Assembly: GCA_964251665.1 (NCBI GenBank)
Contig: CAXUKO010000023.1
Location: 22,180-86,179 of the forward strand
Source: JBBQLG01 sp964251665
GTDB lineage: Bacteria > Bacteroidota > Bacteroidia > Cytophagales > Spirosomataceae
Direction: 5' to 3'
Length of the DNA: 64,000 bases
Below, piece after piece: positions 62,321 through 64,000 of the stretch (positions are counted from its first letter, which is position 1; the number at the start of each line of letters is the position of its first letter). The notes beneath the pieces were generated by a model, which was not told the origin of the DNA, searched no databases, and saw only the letters and a list, made by a program, of their open reading frames with translations. The translations under genes were made by a program, and so were the position numbers.

Positions 62321-62530
62321 ATAACTACTCGCTTACTCTGTAACTCATTCAACTTATTATCAACTCATTATACCAAGATTTCCGAGTAAGCCCCCTTTTA
62401 CCTCTACTCGCTTTTATAATGAAATTCGAGAAGCAAGATTATTCGAGTAACTTGTTACCTACTCTGATCCCCTTCTATAAGTGATTGATATATAGTATTT
62501 TATAATAGTTCGAGTAAGCGAGTAAGTAAG
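62321..62530. repeat. Iteron-like CGAGTAA repeats between primase-like and VapE-like genes
   Basis: CGAGTAA occurs at 62383, 62444, 62511 and 62519. Near matches on the other strand are CTACTCG at 62325 and 62404 and TTACTCT at 62333. The 238-bp gap is very AT-rich and has no gene. It may hold an origin or be the control region of the primase-like gene. Confidence 0.5.
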
Positions 62531-62531
62531 T

Positions 62532-63725
62532 TTATTGTATTTTAACAAAGTAGCCTTTTTCAGAATAGCCCTTCTTTGGGTTGTAGTTAGTCTCTTGACT
62601 AAAACCCATTACCTGCATCGCTTTTCCAATTTGATTCCGGTACAGCCTCAGGGAGACTTTACTCCTCAAATACTCTTCGATGTCTGAAGCGGTACAGAAT
62701 ATAGCTTCACTGTCATTCTTATCGCTGGCTATGTAATATTTACTGATTACTTCCATTTCGGTCGTTGTCCGTAGGAAACGGCGATTCAGAATTTCTTGCT
62801 GGCTAATCTCGTCCGGTGTCATATTGCAATTGAAAGTAGGGTCGTTTAACAACGTCATTGCTTGCGCCCAAACTTTGTCAATGTCTACCATTGCTGCATA
62901 TCCCTTTGGCCCACCCGCATCATGCTGAATGCTTTTTACCACAAAGGGTAACCAACGAACGTTGCCGGTTTCATCCGTGAGAAACTCAAACTGGTTAGTA
63001 CTGGCAACGAAGCTTGCCCGACGGGGAAACGGGGTTTCAATGTTCTGGAAGAGTAATCGAAACTTGACGGTACTTTCAGAGAGTACCGATTTGAATTCAT
63101 TATTAAGTTCTTTCTTGTCAAAAGAAGCTAGTTCATCCAAGTTGATAAAGAAGTTCTGAATGAGCGAGAACTTACCTTCTTTACTGCCAAAATCAAAACC
63201 CTTCTTGGCGTACGTCTTTAATCCGTCAGGAACAAGAAAATCTAAAAACGTCGTCTTTCCATCGTTCTGTTTACCAACTAATGTCAGGCACTGTTTATTA
63301 AAAGGAATACTGCCAGTAGCTTGACCAACAGCGCGAACTAGCCATTTTTTGAACATCTGTTTCCACCACTTTTGATCGTCGGTATGTACAAAATCAGCTA
63401 ATTGGTTGATGTAGTCCGGCTGCGATTCATCCCATTCTTCCAATTTCTCAAAATATGTTTTAAAGGGGTCATATTTAGGAATATGCTTAGAACCAAACAA
63501 TGCTCTTAACGGGTCTTTAAAGCCGGTTAACCCAAACTCAAATAACTCTAACTCGATGTCAGCCATATTGACTAGCTCCCACTCAGTAGCCTTTTTCCCT
63601 TTCCGTTCTAACTGATTGGATACGATGTTTACCCGGTACTCATTTTCAGCAAATAGATAATGCTGAATTCGATAAATAATAGGCTGGCTTTCAGCCTTTT
63701 GCTTGCTGTTAGAATTAGAATTCAT
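62532..63725 (-). CDS. VapE-like (virulence-associated E) ATPase
   Basis: A 397-residue protein from the ATG at 63725 (MNSNSNSKQKAESQPIIYRI); upstream ATGs in the open frame lie inside the hairpin at 63755. The AAA-like ATPase core: CLTLVGKQNDGKTTFLDFLV (Walker A), FSLIQNFFINLDELASFDKK (Walker B-like), FPRRASFVASTNQFEFLTDE, GNVRWLPFVV. VapE proteins take part in replication of phages, satellites and islands as helicase-like partners of a primase. The gene follows the integrase hairpin. Confidence 0.9.
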   Translation of the reverse strand: MNSNSNSKQKAESQPIIYRIQHYLFAENEYRVNIVSNQLERKGKKATEWELVNMADIELELFEFGLTGFKDPLRALFGSKHIPKYDPFKTYFEKLEEWDESQPDYINQLADFVHTDDQKWWKQMFKKWLVRAVGQATGSIPFNKQCLTLVGKQNDGKTTFLDFLVPDGLKTYAKKGFDFGSKEGKFSLIQNFFINLDELASFDKKELNNEFKSVLSESTVKFRLLFQNIETPFPRRASFVASTNQFEFLTDETGNVRWLPFVVKSIQHDAGGPKGYAAMVDIDKVWAQAMTLLNDPTFNCNMTPDEISQQEILNRRFLRTTTEMEVISKYYIASDKNDSEAIFCTASDIEEYLRSKVSLRLYRNQIGKAMQVMGFSQETNYNPKKGYSEKGYFVKIQ

Positions 63726-63754
63726 ATCTTTGTGTTGATTTAAAAATGTGTTGG

Positions 63755-63782
63755 AAACCATGCCCTTCTTAGAGCATGGTTT
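63755..63782. terminator. Hairpin between recombinase and VapE-like gene
   Basis: AAACCATGC (63755-63763) pairs with GCATGGTTT (63774-63782) and is followed by T on the plus strand. It lies directly downstream of the recombinase stop at 63786 on the minus strand. Confidence 0.65.
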
Positions 63783-63785
63783 TTT

Positions 63786-64000
63786 GTTATACGGCTTCAC
63801 TCAACGGTTCTCCACCGTTTTTGCGGTCCTGAAATTCTTTGATGTGGCGAATGACTGCTTCGTCAGTTCGTTGGGTGTAATATTGCTCTGTAGTACTTGT
63901 CTTCTTGTGCCCCAGCATCATTGCTACGCTAGTAAGCGGCACACCGTTTGGTATGGTCGTACTGAATCGGACAGTGTTCTTGCGTAACTTCCCTCATCAT
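63786..64000 (-). CDS. Tyrosine recombinase/integrase, C-terminal end with broken frame
   Basis: The minus strand codes NGVPLTSVAMMLGHKKTSTT and EQYYTQRTDEAVIRHI up to the TAA at 63786-63788: the LGHxxxxTT box with second His and the nucleophile Tyr. Reading upstream in this frame two TGA stops occur at 63994-63999. In the neighbouring frame the window-edge bases give HDEGSYAR, which fits the HxxR part of the active site, and a single-base change near 63975 would join this to NTVRFSTTIPNGV. So the gene is interrupted by a frameshift, or has a sequence error. It would integrate the element at tRNA-Asn. Confidence 0.75.

Larger units (their letters stand above)
58614..64000. mobile_element. Integrated element at tRNA-Asn (left part; continues beyond window)
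   Basis: From the tRNA 3' end to the window edge base composition turns AT-rich. Genes in order are hydrolase (+), trypsin-like protease (-), zinc ribbon (-), primase-like (-), VapE-like ATPase (-) and tyrosine recombinase end (-). A tRNA border plus integrase, primase and VapE is typical of integrated mobile elements such as phage satellites or mobilisable islands. The right end and att repeat are outside the window. Confidence 0.7.

Noticed and set aside
1..64000. CRISPR array or rRNA operon
   Set aside because: No regularly spaced direct repeats with unique spacers and no rRNA-like sequence were seen; the short GTAA and CGAGTAA repeats do not fit CRISPR.

Overview
The window looks like chromosome of a Bacteroidota member of the order Cytophagales, most likely Spirosoma or a close relative. 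The evidence is a complete sprA/sov gene of the type IX secretion system, bacteroidotal families (DUF5606, DUF5117/DUF4953 metalloprotease, serine-palmitoyltransferase-like enzyme, histone-H1-like protein), and promoters of the bacteroidotal TTG...TAnnTTTG form, the clearest being upstream of the tRNA. Most of the window is a moderately GC-rich core chromosome. Three stretches are visibly AT-rich and look acquired: about 2.2-6.0 kb, 25.2-26.4 kb and 58.7-64.0 kb.

Layout. 1-2.2 kb: truncated aldo/keto reductase, then a Baeyer-Villiger-type flavin monooxygenase. 2.2-6.9 kb: a polymorphic-toxin locus on the minus strand directly downstream of sprA. One long toxin (WHH nuclease tip) with a SUKH immunity protein is followed by two displaced toxin tips with their immunity genes: PoNe with a frameshifted PoNi, and an Ntox15/Tde1-like DNase tip with a Tdi1-like immunity protein. 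Both displaced modules carry pieces of the long toxin's shared upstream domain (about 317 bp in one, 15 bp in the other), and a strong hairpin lies just upstream of each. 7-15.2 kb: sprA and ruvA. 15.3-25.1 kb: LysM lytic transglycosylase, gatA, tatA, a YkvA-like protein, mdh, kup and a large metalloprotease. 25.3-35.3 kb: an orphan membrane protein, a GNAT acetyltransferase, photolyase, three tandem paralogous lytic transglycosylases, recQ and a small exported protein. 35.3-45.7 kb: M23 peptidase, POT transporter, a small operon (37-aa membrane protein, lipid kinase, SUI1), an SnoaL-like protein, MaoC-like dehydratase, H1-like protein, SPT/KBL-type enzyme, biotin carboxylase, DUF5606, engB and a thioredoxin.

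45.7-54.9 kb is one tightly packed minus-strand polysaccharide operon. It runs from a Wzz-like chain-length protein through UDP-sugar dehydrogenase, EpsG-like polymerase, three glycosyltransferases, a PglC-like initiating transferase and a PglD-like acetyltransferase to a DegT aminotransferase. No flippase is seen. 55-58.5 kb holds tgt, a glycosyltransferase, rsmG and a PH-like small protein. At 58614 a tRNA-Asn(GTT) is followed at once by an AT-rich integrated element that continues past the window edge: lipoprotein-like alpha/beta hydrolase, secreted trypsin-like protease, zinc-ribbon protein, Toprim primase-like protein, VapE-like ATPase and the C-terminus of a tyrosine recombinase whose reading frame is broken near the edge.

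The most interesting parts are the toxin-tip array beside sprA, the tRNA-Asn element with its hydrolase/protease cargo and iteron-like repeats, and a set of long intergenic palindromes, one of which occurs twice. No CRISPR array, rRNA or complete transposase was seen. Every gap of more than about 200 bp between genes is described in an entry or neighbour note; none longer than 300 bp is unexplained.
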